This document shows positions 1 through 6,433 of a stretch of DNA of 8,137 nt, piece after piece (within the stretch, counting starts at the first letter, position 1; each line of letters begins with the position of its first letter). The translations under genes were made by a program, and so were the position numbers. The DNA comes from Dysgonamonadaceae bacterium (GTDB taxonomy: Bacteria > Bacteroidota > Bacteroidia > Bacteroidales > Azobacteroidaceae), in NCBI GenBank assembly GCA_031260235.1, contig JAIRKG010000059.1, positions 1 through 8,137 of the forward strand. The letters run 5' to 3'. The notes under the pieces are model-generated. The model saw only the letters and a list, made by a program, of their open reading frames with translations, was not told where the DNA came from and did not search any database.

Positions 1-2
1 AT

Positions 3-56
3 GGAGAGGTGGAGGAAGTCGCGGTTGCAATTGAGCGCTACTTGAGAAGATATTAG
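3..56 (+). CDS. C-terminal tail of an unidentified upstream gene (partial)
   Basis: Reading from base 3, the frame is open from the window edge to a TAG at 54-56. It gives 17 residues ending IERYLRRY, an amphipathic, charged sequence typical of a protein C-terminus. The other two forward frames also stop early (TGA at 43-45 and at 32-34) and give less protein-like sequence. The fragment is too short to assign to a family. It does not resemble the end of a PstS protein that I recognise, but 17 residues cannot rule that out. Its orientation is the same as the pst genes, and about 105 bp separate it from the Pho-box array. Confidence 0.35.
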   Translation, partial: GEVEEVAVAIERYLRRY

Positions 57-161
57 TGGCGGCGAATCAATAATTTCAATGAGATGTTGGAATAAATATT
101 TGTCTGTGTAAAAAAGCCGTAACCTTTACTAATGACGTGTACAGTATTACAGTTTCGATTT

Positions 162-201
162 TGTCACATTTTTGTCACATTTTTGTCACATTTTTGTCAC
201 A
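162..201 (+). promoter_or_regulatory. Tandem Pho boxes: four TGTCACA units at 11-bp period
   Basis: The heptamer TGTCACA occurs four times, at 162-168, 173-179, 184-190 and 195-201. The units are separated by the 4-bp spacer TTTT each time, so the period is exactly 11 bp. PhoB of Escherichia coli binds 11-bp direct repeats made of a TGTCA-containing heptamer plus an A/T-rich tetramer, one dimer per two repeats. This array has the same architecture and a nearly identical core, and so predicts two adjacent PhoB dimers. It lies directly upstream of pstC, and a PhoB-like regulator is encoded downstream in the same cluster. The last unit ends ten bases before the -7 promoter element, the arrangement expected when the activator replaces a -35 contact. 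The repeat structure is seen directly; binding by the local regulator is inferred. Confidence 0.85.
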
Positions 202-210
202 ACTTATCCT

Positions 211-218
211 TATCTTTG
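211..218 (+). promoter_or_regulatory. Bacteroidetes-type -7 promoter element of the pst operon
   Basis: TATCTTTG matches the Bacteroidetes primary sigma factor -7 consensus TAnnTTTG exactly. No TTTG lies at the usual -33 distance; that position is occupied by the Pho boxes, which suggests an activator-dependent promoter. Transcription would start near 223-226, leaving a leader of roughly 22 nt that is A-rich and has no Shine-Dalgarno sequence, as is common in this phylum. Confidence 0.7.
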
Positions 219-246
219 TCGCGAAATAATAAAACAATTGCTGTAA

Positions 247-1446
247 ATGAAACGGATTTTTGAAAAAATTATCGAATTTTTACTGACTGTAAGCGGGGCG
301 ACAACAAGCATCGTTATCCTCCTAATCGTGATTTTCCTTTTTAAGGAAGGCATCGGTTTCTTTCAACATTCGGAAGTTGAAAGCGGATATTCACTTTGTG
401 TAAATAAGACAAACCCAATCGTTCGCTTGACGCCCGAACAAATTAAAGAAATCTTCGACGGCGAAGTTAGTAATTGGAGCGTCTTTGGCGGAAATGATGA
501 AAAAATCATCCCCTTTCGTTTAAACGATATCTCCGATTATTATACGGACGAAGAATTGGGAGAAAACTATGAATTTCTGCCAGAAAAGTTGAGCGAACTG
601 ATTAAGAAAACGTCGGGCATTATTGCCTTTGCGCCGGATCAGTATTTGCCGGAACACACCTTGGAGTTCAAAATCTTGTCCGACAACAAACTGAATCCAT
701 CCGATTTCTTCGGAGGAAAGAATTGGATACCTACCGCTACGCCTGCTCCCCAATTCGGATTGCTTCCGTTATTGCTGGGAACGTTGTGGGTGGGTATTTG
801 CGCGATTCTGATTGCTTTGCCGCTCGGATTGGGCGTCGCCATCTATCTTGGCGAACTTGCAAGCATGAAAATTCGCAATCTGTTGAAGCCGACCGTCGAG
901 TTGCTTGCAGGGATTCCTTCGGTCGTGTATGGATTTTTCGGACTGGTTGTATTGGTGCCTATTATACGGAACATTTTTAATTTGTCTGTCGGCGAAACGG
1001 CTTTTGCAGGAAGCGTGGTGCTTGCAATCATGGCGCTGCCTACGATTATTACCGTGGCGGAAGACGCTATACGCAACGTGCCGCAGTCGATGCGTGAAGC
1101 AAGTTTGGGACTTGGTGCCAACCACTGGCAAACCATCTATCGCGTGATTGTTCCTTACTCTATCTCTGGAATCTCGGCTGCAGTTGTTCTCGGTATCGGG
1201 CGTGCCATCGGCGAAACGATGGCTGTGCTGATGGTTACCGGAAATGCCGCCGTTATTCCGACAACGCTCTTTGAACCGGTGCGGACAATTCCTGCCACCA
1301 TTGCCGCCGAGTTAGGCGAAGCACCGCACGCCGGCGTGCATTACGGAGCGCTGTTTGTCTTGGGATGTGTCCTCTTTATAATCACCGTTATCATCAGTAT
1401 CACTGCCGAAATAATCTCTAAAAAACAGCCCAAAGGCTTCTTATGA
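247..1446 (+). CDS. pstC: Phosphate ABC transporter permease PstC with a PstS-like periplasmic insert
   Basis: PstC is one of the two inner-membrane permease subunits of the high-affinity phosphate importer PstSCAB. The protein has 399 residues, against about 300 for ordinary PstC. The first membrane segment (about 10-32) ends in FKEG, a normal PstC feature. The permease resumes at about 149-172 with FFGGKNW and FGLLPLLLGTL, also normal. Between them, residues about 43-146 form an extra periplasmic domain whose LTPEQIKEIFDG and NWSVFGG resemble the PstS signature (LT..QL..IF.G...NW...GG). The SGT phosphate-binding motif of PstS is not visible in it. The remaining membrane segments follow, with the ABC-contacting EAA loop at about 284-303 (EASLGLGA) and GRAIGETMAV at 318-327. 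The ATG at 247 is preceded by the Pho-controlled promoter and starts with a basic, positive-inside N-terminus. A 44-bp gap leads to pstA. Confidence 0.93.
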   Translation: MKRIFEKIIEFLLTVSGATTSIVILLIVIFLFKEGIGFFQHSEVESGYSLCVNKTNPIVRLTPEQIKEIFDGEVSNWSVFGGNDEKIIPFRLNDISDYYTDEELGENYEFLPEKLSELIKKTSGIIAFAPDQYLPEHTLEFKILSDNKLNPSDFFGGKNWIPTATPAPQFGLLPLLLGTLWVGICAILIALPLGLGVAIYLGELASMKIRNLLKPTVELLAGIPSVVYGFFGLVVLVPIIRNIFNLSVGETAFAGSVVLAIMALPTIITVAEDAIRNVPQSMREASLGLGANHWQTIYRVIVPYSISGISAAVVLGIGRAIGETMAVLMVTGNAAVIPTTLFEPVRTIPATIAAELGEAPHAGVHYGALFVLGCVLFIITVIISITAEIISKKQPKGFL

Positions 1447-1490
1447 TTAAAAACAGATTAGCGCTATAGTGTACAATAAAATTTACATAT

Positions 1491-2348
1491 ATGAAAAAAA
1501 TACCTTTAAACGTAAAACAAAACATAGCTTTCGGCACATTCAGGTTGCTTAGCTTGCTGGTAGTCGCTATCCTGTTTTGGATACTTGGGTTTATTATCTA
1601 CCAGGGAGCCGGAGTTATTAATTGGAAATTTTTGACGACATCGCCGTCCGACGGCATGACTTCCGGTGGTATATTTCCCGCAATTGTGGGTACGCTCTGT
1701 TTGATTGTCGGAAGTTCAATCGTCGCGTTCCCCGTCGGGATATTCTCGGCGGTTTACACTTCCGAATATGCGGGCAACGGAAACATTGTGAAGTTTATCC
1801 GCATTATGACAAACAACCTCGCAGGTATCCCGTCCATCGTTTTCGGGCTGTTTGGTATGTCGCTGTTTGTGAATACAATGGGTTTCGGCGATTCGATCAT
1901 TGCAGGTTCGCTCACGCTGGGCTTGCTTACCTTGCCACTGGTGATTCGAACTACCGAAGAGGCGCTGAAAGCCATTCCCGATTCGTTCCGTAGCGGAAGT
2001 TTGGCGCTGGGAGCCAGTAAACTGCAAACAATCAGCCGAATTATTCTCCCGATGGCTTTCCCCAATATCATCACAGGGCTAATCCTTTCTATCGGACGGA
2101 TTTCGGGCGAAACAGCGCCGATTCTTTTCACGGTCGCTGCTTATTTCTTGCCCCATTTGCCTCACTCCATCTACGATCAGGTTATGGCTCTGCCCTATCA
2201 CCTGTATGTAATTTCCGTGAGTGGGACAGATTTGGAAGCAACGCGCCCGCTGGCTTATGGAACGGCTCTGGTGTTAATTCTTATTGTATTAATTATCAAT
2301 ATATCAGCTTCTTTTTTACGGAAAAAACTTCAAAAACGCCATGCTTGA
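1491..2348 (+). CDS. pstA: Phosphate ABC transporter permease PstA
   Basis: PstA is the second permease subunit of the phosphate importer and pairs with PstC to form the transmembrane channel. It has 285 residues, the usual length. Hydrophobic segments are visible at about 18-38, 63-90, 103-127, 134-153, 190-215 and 255-277, giving the six-helix pattern of the family. The region [11 protein letters not shown] (59-69), the [12 protein letters not shown] stretch (111-122), the EAA-type loop at about 168-187 ([20 protein letters not shown]) and [11 protein letters not shown] (200-210) are all typical of PstA. The C-terminus is basic and cytoplasmic. The ATG at 1491 follows a short A/T-rich gap with no Shine-Dalgarno sequence. 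The last 8 bp overlap the start of pstB, which points to translational coupling and equal production of channel and ATPase. Confidence 0.95.
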   Translation: MKKIPLNVKQNIAFGTFRLLSLLVVAILFWILGFIIYQGAGVINWKFLTTSPSDGMTSGGIFPAIVGTLCLIVGSSIVAFPVGIFSAVYTSEYAGNGNIVKFIRIMTNNLAGIPSIVFGLFGMSLFVNTMGFGDSIIAGSLTLGLLTLPLVIRTTEEALKAIPDSFRSGSLALGASKLQTISRIILPMAFPNIITGLILSIGRISGETAPILFTVAAYFLPHLPHSIYDQVMALPYHLYVISVSGTDLEATRPLAYGTALVLILIVLIINISASFLRKKLQKRHA

Positions 2349-3087
2349 AACAAAGAACATTAATTTTTACTACGGAAATTTTCATGCACTGAAAAATATC
2401 AGCATGAAAATTGAAAACAACACTGTTGTAGCGTTTATCGGACCTTCGGGTTGTGGAAAATCGACTTTCCTGCGTCTGTTCAACCGGATGAACGACCTGA
2501 TTCCCGACACACGCCTGACGGGAGAATGTATTATCAACGAAGAAGATATTTATCAGAAATCGATTGATGTAACGAACTTGCGAAAAAAGGTAGGGATGGT
2601 TTTCCAAAAACCCAATCCTTTTCCGAAAACTATTTTTGAAAATGTAGCTTACAGCCTTCGGGTGGACGGAGTTAAAGACAGTCGTTTCATTACCCAGCGT
2701 GTGGAAGAGTCCTTGAAAGACGCTGCCTTGTGGGATGAAGTGAAAGACAAATTGAAGAAATCGGCTTTTGAACTTTCCGGCGGACAGCAACAACGCTTGT
2801 GTATTGCCCGTGCGCTGGCGATCTCGCCTTCCGTTATCCTGATGGACGAACCTGCTTCGGCGCTCGACCCTATCTCGACGTCTAAGATTGAAGAACTAAT
2901 CCACATCTTGAAAAAGGACTACACTATTGTGATTGTTACGCACAACATGCAACAGGCTGCCCGCGTCAGCGACAAGACCGGCTTTTTCATGTTAGGAGAA
3001 TTAGTCGAATATAGCGACACAAAGAAAATATTTATGAATCCCGAAAAGGAAGAAACACAAAATTATGTCACCGGACGGTTTGGATAA
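2341..3087 (+). CDS. pstB: Phosphate ABC transporter ATP-binding protein PstB
   Basis: PstB is the cytoplasmic ATPase that powers phosphate import, acting as a dimer on the PstC and PstA EAA loops. At 248 residues it is full length and has every motif of an active ABC ATPase. These are Walker [10 protein letters not shown] at 34-42, the Q-loop glutamine at 89 within VFQKPNPFP, the signature LSGGQQQR at 145-152, Walker B VILMDEP at 165-171 with catalytic Glu170, the D-loop SALDP at 173-177, and the H-loop His201 in VTHNMQQA. The phrase FNRMNDLIP after Walker A and the Q-loop sequence KPNPFP are strong PstB markers that separate it from amino-acid or metal importers. The start codon lies inside the end of pstA, in another frame. 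A 67-bp gap with a perfect inverted repeat separates it from phoU. Confidence 0.97.
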   Translation: MLETKNINFYYGNFHALKNISMKIENNTVVAFIGPSGCGKSTFLRLFNRMNDLIPDTRLTGECIINEEDIYQKSIDVTNLRKKVGMVFQKPNPFPKTIFENVAYSLRVDGVKDSRFITQRVEESLKDAALWDEVKDKLKKSAFELSGGQQQRLCIARALAISPSVILMDEPASALDPISTSKIEELIHILKKDYTIVIVTHNMQQAARVSDKTGFFMLGELVEYSDTKKIFMNPEKEETQNYVTGRFG

Positions 3088-3094
3088 TTTATCA

Positions 3095-3133
3095 ATTAAG
3101 AATTAAGAGAAGTGGGACACCTTAATTCTTAAT
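3095..3133. repeat. Perfect 13-bp inverted repeat between pstB and phoU
   Basis: ATTAAGAATTAAG at 3095-3107 is the exact reverse complement of CTTAATTCTTAAT at 3121-3133, with a 13-nt spacer (AGAAGTGGGACAC). The pstB stop lies 8 bp before it and phoU starts 21 bp after it. The stem has only two G:C pairs, and the sequence after it (CATATCTTAATTTAATTATAT) lacks an uninterrupted U tract, so a strong intrinsic terminator is unlikely. It could fold in the mRNA as a weak hairpin that affects processing or stability between importer and PhoU segments, or it could be a small repeat relic. Each arm is itself a near-repeat of ATTAAG. Confidence 0.6.
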
Positions 3134-3154
3134 CATATCTTAATTTAATTATAT

Positions 3155-3832
3155 ATGAAGCATACTGAAAATGAATTACTAGCATTAAAAGAAGAAGTCG
3201 GCCAAATGTGGCGCTTGGTTCTTTCGCAATTGGAAAAAGCAAAACAGGCTTTTGAGGGTAATGACATCGAATTGGCGCGTGAAGTTGCCAGCCGCGAAAA
3301 GCGGGTCAATTCCTTTGAATTGAAAATCGACAGCGATTGCGAAAATTTCATCGCATTATACAATCCGGTAGCGATTGATTTGCGATTGGTACTTTCGCTG
3401 ATTAAAATCAGCATCACTCTGGAGCGCATTGCCGATTTTGCCGACGGCATTGCAAAATATGTTATCGACGCAGCCGGAAATACCGAAGTCGAAGACTTGA
3501 AAGACGACTTGAAGATAGAACCGATGTTCGACGCGGTCATTGAAATGCTTTCAAACAGTTATATGGCTTTGGAATCGGAAAATACGCGGTTTGCCGGCAA
3601 AATCCTTGCAAGAGACGAGATTGTGGACGAAATCTACCGCAACGCAATCCAAGTGCTTGCCGAGGCTGTCAGGAACAAGAAACTTGACCCTGAAAATGGA
3701 TTAAAAACCATGCTGGTCATCCGCAAAATTGAGCGTATTGGTGACCATTGCAGCAACATTATCGAGGAAATTGTGTTTTATATCGACGCCAAGATTTTGA
3801 AGCATAGCAAGAAAGAGGAGGCAAAAGATTGA
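3155..3832 (+). CDS. phoU: Phosphate signalling protein PhoU
   Basis: PhoU is a cytoplasmic all-helical protein that links the Pst importer to the PhoR kinase and keeps the Pho response off when phosphate is plentiful. The 225 residues match the family's usual 210-240 and form the expected tandem of two three-helix bundles. Each bundle carries the PhoU metal-cluster motif: LERIADFADGIAK around 89-101 (Glu90, Asp94) and IERIGDHCSNI around 192-202 (Glu193, Asp197, His198). The conserved NPVAIDLR stretch is at 70-77. The N-terminal ATG at 3155 has a purely A/T leader. Its place between pstB and the two-component pair is the standard context. The C-terminus is rich in Lys and Glu. No truncation or odd codon use is evident. 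Confidence 0.95.
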   Translation: MKHTENELLALKEEVGQMWRLVLSQLEKAKQAFEGNDIELAREVASREKRVNSFELKIDSDCENFIALYNPVAIDLRLVLSLIKISITLERIADFADGIAKYVIDAAGNTEVEDLKDDLKIEPMFDAVIEMLSNSYMALESENTRFAGKILARDEIVDEIYRNAIQVLAEAVRNKKLDPENGLKTMLVIRKIERIGDHCSNIIEEIVFYIDAKILKHSKKEEAKD

Positions 3833-3886
3833 GTTAATTAAACGTCCTTACCCAACCGTCCGTTACCGGTTTTATATTATAAATGT

Positions 3887-3894
3887 TATCTTTG
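3887..3894 (+). promoter_or_regulatory. Internal promoter -7 element before the response regulator
   Basis: TATCTTTG again matches the Bacteroidetes TAnnTTTG consensus exactly and is identical to the element before pstC. Transcription would start near 3899-3902, 14-17 nt before the ATG at 3916. I see no clear TTTG at -33 and no TGTCA repeats here, so this promoter would not be under the same Pho-box control. It could supply a basal level of regulator and kinase. Confidence 0.5.
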
Positions 3895-3915
3895 CAGTCT
3901 AAACATCCAAACGTA

Positions 3916-4695
3916 ATGCAACAGATACAAACAAAAGAATCAAAAGAATTACAAAAATTGCAAGATTCTTTTTTTTCTGCACGAAAGAAAGAGGCGAAAA
4001 TATTAGTTGTCGACGATGGTAGAAACATCTGCGAAATACTGGAATTTAATCTCAACAATGAAGGATATGAAGTGGAATGTGCTTATTCTGCCGAAGAAGC
4101 GCTGGAAAAACTGAAGCCCGAACATTCGCTAATTTTACTGGATATAATGATGGGTGGTCTATCGGGCTATGAAATGACGAAAAAACTGCGGAAAATCGGA
4201 AATTCAATCCCGATTATTTTTTTGACGGCAAAAGATACGGAAAATGACATGCTTATTGGTTTTTCAGTTGGTGGGGACGATTATATTTCCAAGCCGTTTT
4301 CGATTAAAGAAGTCATTGCCCGTGTGAAAGCAGTATTGAAGCGATCGGCAATACCGCGTAAAACAAGCCCGCAAGAACAGCGACTCATCACAGGTGGTGA
4401 TAAATTTGATTGTAACAGATTTTCCATTGATCTCAGTACGAAAGAACTGCTTATTGGTGAAAAAATTATTCCACTGACAAAAAAGGAATGTGAAATTCTT
4501 GTTTTTCTGGCGTCCAACCCTACGCGAGTTTTCGGACGCGACGATATGATCGGTGTCATATGGAAAAGCACCCCTTATGTTACCGCCCGAACCGTTGACG
4601 TACACATCGGTAGATTACGTAAAAAAATGGGCGATAAATCCTATATTATAAGCCGTCCGGGATATGGTTACCGCTTTAATGATTCCGAAAAATGA
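3916..4695 (+). CDS. phoB: PhoB-type response regulator (OmpR/PhoB family)
   Basis: This is a cytoplasmic DNA-binding response regulator, probably the activator of the phosphate-starvation genes. From the ATG at 3916 it has 259 residues. After a charged N-terminal extension of about 27 residues, the receiver domain starts at KILVVDD. Its acidic pair is Asp33/Asp34, the phosphoacceptor is Asp76 (LLDIMM), and the switch residues are Thr104 (FLTAK) and Lys126 (SKPF). The OmpR-type winged helix spans about 162-255, with LTKKECEILVFLA, RTVDVHIGRLRKKMG and the closing PGYGYRF. An ATG in the same frame at 3883 would add 11 residues, but those codons run through the promoter element, so I prefer 3916. 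The gene overlaps the kinase gene by 4 bp (ATGA). The PhoB assignment rests on the pst-phoU context and the Pho boxes. Confidence 0.88.
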   Translation: MQQIQTKESKELQKLQDSFFSARKKEAKILVVDDGRNICEILEFNLNNEGYEVECAYSAEEALEKLKPEHSLILLDIMMGGLSGYEMTKKLRKIGNSIPIIFLTAKDTENDMLIGFSVGGDDYISKPFSIKEVIARVKAVLKRSAIPRKTSPQEQRLITGGDKFDCNRFSIDLSTKELLIGEKIIPLTKKECEILVFLASNPTRVFGRDDMIGVIWKSTPYVTARTVDVHIGRLRKKMGDKSYIISRPGYGYRFNDSEK

Positions 4696-6419
4696 AACAT
4701 CCTTTTGTACGAAAACTCGCATTCAATCTTTGCCTGATATTGGCGCTCTTTGCTGTCAGCCTACTAATCTTTGAATTCCCGCGCGGAAAGAAACATAAAA
4801 AAGAAATGCTGGAAGCACGTCTGGACGCTTACGCGGAAGCGACCTATCTGTACTCCCTCCAATACAAATTCAGCGAAAACGCTATTGATGCCGACAACTT
4901 GCTGTATCTTTTCCCCGGCAATCTCCGTCTGACAATTATAGACAACTTCGGGGATATATTATACGACAACCGATTGGAAGATTTGTCCGTTACGGAAAAT
5001 CATGCAGGCAGGCCGGAAATTAAAGAAGCGGCAAAGAGCGGGAAAGGGAGCGATATACGGATTTCCGCCTCCACAAACAAGCCCTACCTGTATTATGCCA
5101 AGCGTTGCGGCGATAAATATATCCGCGTTGCGTTGCCTTATGATGTAGAGCTCCAGTATTTGCTCAAACCAGACAAAGCATTTATTTATTATCTGCTTGC
5201 GCTGTTTATACTTGGCATTGCGTTTGCCTATTACACTTCGCTCCGGTTTGGGAAAGTGATTAAACGCCTGAGCGACTATTCTTCGGCCATTAGTAAAAAC
5301 CTGTCGGTGAATATCCCGGATTTTTCGAATGACGAAATCGGCGAAATCAGCAAACAAATTGCTGAAGATTATAAGCGGCTGAAAGAGAGCGAAACCAAAT
5401 TGTCGCTCGAACACTGTAAACTCCTGATGCACATTCAAAGTTTGGCAGAAGGAATCTGTTTCTTCACCGCCGGTCGGGAAGTTGCATTTTATAACGGACT
5501 GTTTCTCCAATATTTGAACGTCATTAGTGACCGTAGCACAATTGATATGTCCGAAATCTTAAACGATGCGGTTTTTGTAAACATCACTGCTTTCATCAAC
5601 AACAGGAACGGCAGAGATTATTTTGAAACCGTGTTCCGCAAACAGGGAAAATTTTTCATCGGGCGTGTCAATGTGTTTGAAGACCAAAGCTTCGAAATTG
5701 TATTGAACGACAATTCCCGCCAGGAACAAAGCAAACTGCTGAAAAGAGAACTCACAGGCAATATCGCTCACGAACTCCGCACGCCGATAACCGGAATCCG
5801 CGGCTATCTCGAAACAATTCTCGACAACAATCTCGTCAGGGAAAAAGAACATGAATTTGTCGCTAAAGCTTATGAACAGATTATTACGCTTTCGGAACAG
5901 ATTCGCGACATAATCATGCTTTCCCAAATTAACGAATTTACCGACTCTTTCCAGTTCAAAAACATTGCTTTGCAAAGTGTTATTGACAAGGTTACATCCG
6001 ATTTGGACAAAGCTTTGCAAGCGAAAAATATCGCCGTTCATTCCACGCTTTCCCCCGATTTAAGCATTTTTGGGAATGAAAGCCTGCTCTATTTCGTTTT
6101 CCGTAATCTGATAGACAATGTCATCAACCATGCCGGCGAAAACCTTACCATTGAAATTAGCCAATATAACGAGAAAGGGAATTTTGCTTCTTTCTCTTTC
6201 TCCGACAACGGTGTTGGCATCAAAAATGAAAAACATCTTGTCCATTTATTCGAGCGGTTCTACAGGGTCGAAGAAGGACGCACTCGCGATACCGGCGGTT
6301 CGGGTTTAGGCCTGTCCATTGTCAAAAACGGGATTGATTTCCACGGTGGGACGATTTCCGTAAGAAACCACGTCAGCGGTGGGTTGGAGTTTGTGTTTAC
6401 TTTGCCGTTGAAACGGTGA
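4692..6419 (+). CDS. phoR: PhoR-type sensor histidine kinase
   Basis: This inner-membrane kinase of 575 residues should phosphorylate the regulator encoded just before it. Domains in order: membrane segment at about 10-29; a periplasmic sensor of about 130 residues with a PAS/Cache-like pattern (LTIIDNFGDILYDN, then NHAGRPEI and PYLYYAKR); second membrane segment at about 163-184; HAMP-like linker at about 185-235; a PAS-like region at about 245-345 (SLAEGICFF, VAFYN); HisKA with phosphoacceptor His360 in GNIAHELRTP; and the HATPase domain. The last has N-box RNLIDNVINHA (Asn476), G1 DNGVGI at 505-510, F-box FERFYRV and G2 GGSGLGLSIVK at 535-545. All residues needed for activity are present. 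The start is the ATG of the ATGA overlap. The length and large sensor recall PhoR of Bacillus more than the short-loop E. coli form. It ends 14 bp from the convergent nuclease pseudogene, with no evident terminator. Confidence 0.9.
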   Translation: MKHPFVRKLAFNLCLILALFAVSLLIFEFPRGKKHKKEMLEARLDAYAEATYLYSLQYKFSENAIDADNLLYLFPGNLRLTIIDNFGDILYDNRLEDLSVTENHAGRPEIKEAAKSGKGSDIRISASTNKPYLYYAKRCGDKYIRVALPYDVELQYLLKPDKAFIYYLLALFILGIAFAYYTSLRFGKVIKRLSDYSSAISKNLSVNIPDFSNDEIGEISKQIAEDYKRLKESETKLSLEHCKLLMHIQSLAEGICFFTAGREVAFYNGLFLQYLNVISDRSTIDMSEILNDAVFVNITAFINNRNGRDYFETVFRKQGKFFIGRVNVFEDQSFEIVLNDNSRQEQSKLLKRELTGNIAHELRTPITGIRGYLETILDNNLVREKEHEFVAKAYEQIITLSEQIRDIIMLSQINEFTDSFQFKNIALQSVIDKVTSDLDKALQAKNIAVHSTLSPDLSIFGNESLLYFVFRNLIDNVINHAGENLTIEISQYNEKGNFASFSFSDNGVGIKNEKHLVHLFERFYRVEEGRTRDTGGSGLGLSIVKNGIDFHGGTISVRNHVSGGLEFVFTLPLKR

Positions 6420-6433
6420 ACGATAAAGGGTGG

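Noticed and set aside
94..103. TAAATATTTG as another promoter before the Pho boxes
   Set aside because: It gives AATATTTG rather than TAnnTTTG, has no supporting -33 element and is 144 bp from the start codon; too weak to call.
161..204. Short regular repeats as a CRISPR array or slippage microsatellite
   Set aside because: The units are 11 bp with 4-bp spacers, far too short for CRISPR. Their TGTCA core, position before pstC and distance to the -7 element fit a Pho box much better.
2296..2793. 165-codon minus-strand open frame opposite pstA and pstB
   Set aside because: It lies entirely over well-supported ABC transporter coding sequence, has low-complexity Phe/Asn/Val-rich translation and no recognisable motif; it is a shadow frame.
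4959..5510. 183-codon minus-strand open frame inside the kinase gene
   Set aside because: It is opposite the PhoR sensor and HAMP coding region, its translation has no domain signal, and its codon pattern is the complement of the real gene.
5559..6041. 160-codon minus-strand open frame inside the kinase gene
   Set aside because: It is opposite the PAS and HisKA coding region with no motif of its own; a shadow frame.
6405..6416. CCGTTGAAACGG hairpin at the end of the kinase gene as a terminator
   Set aside because: It has only a 4-bp stem with a tetraloop, lies within the coding sequence and has no following U tract on either strand.
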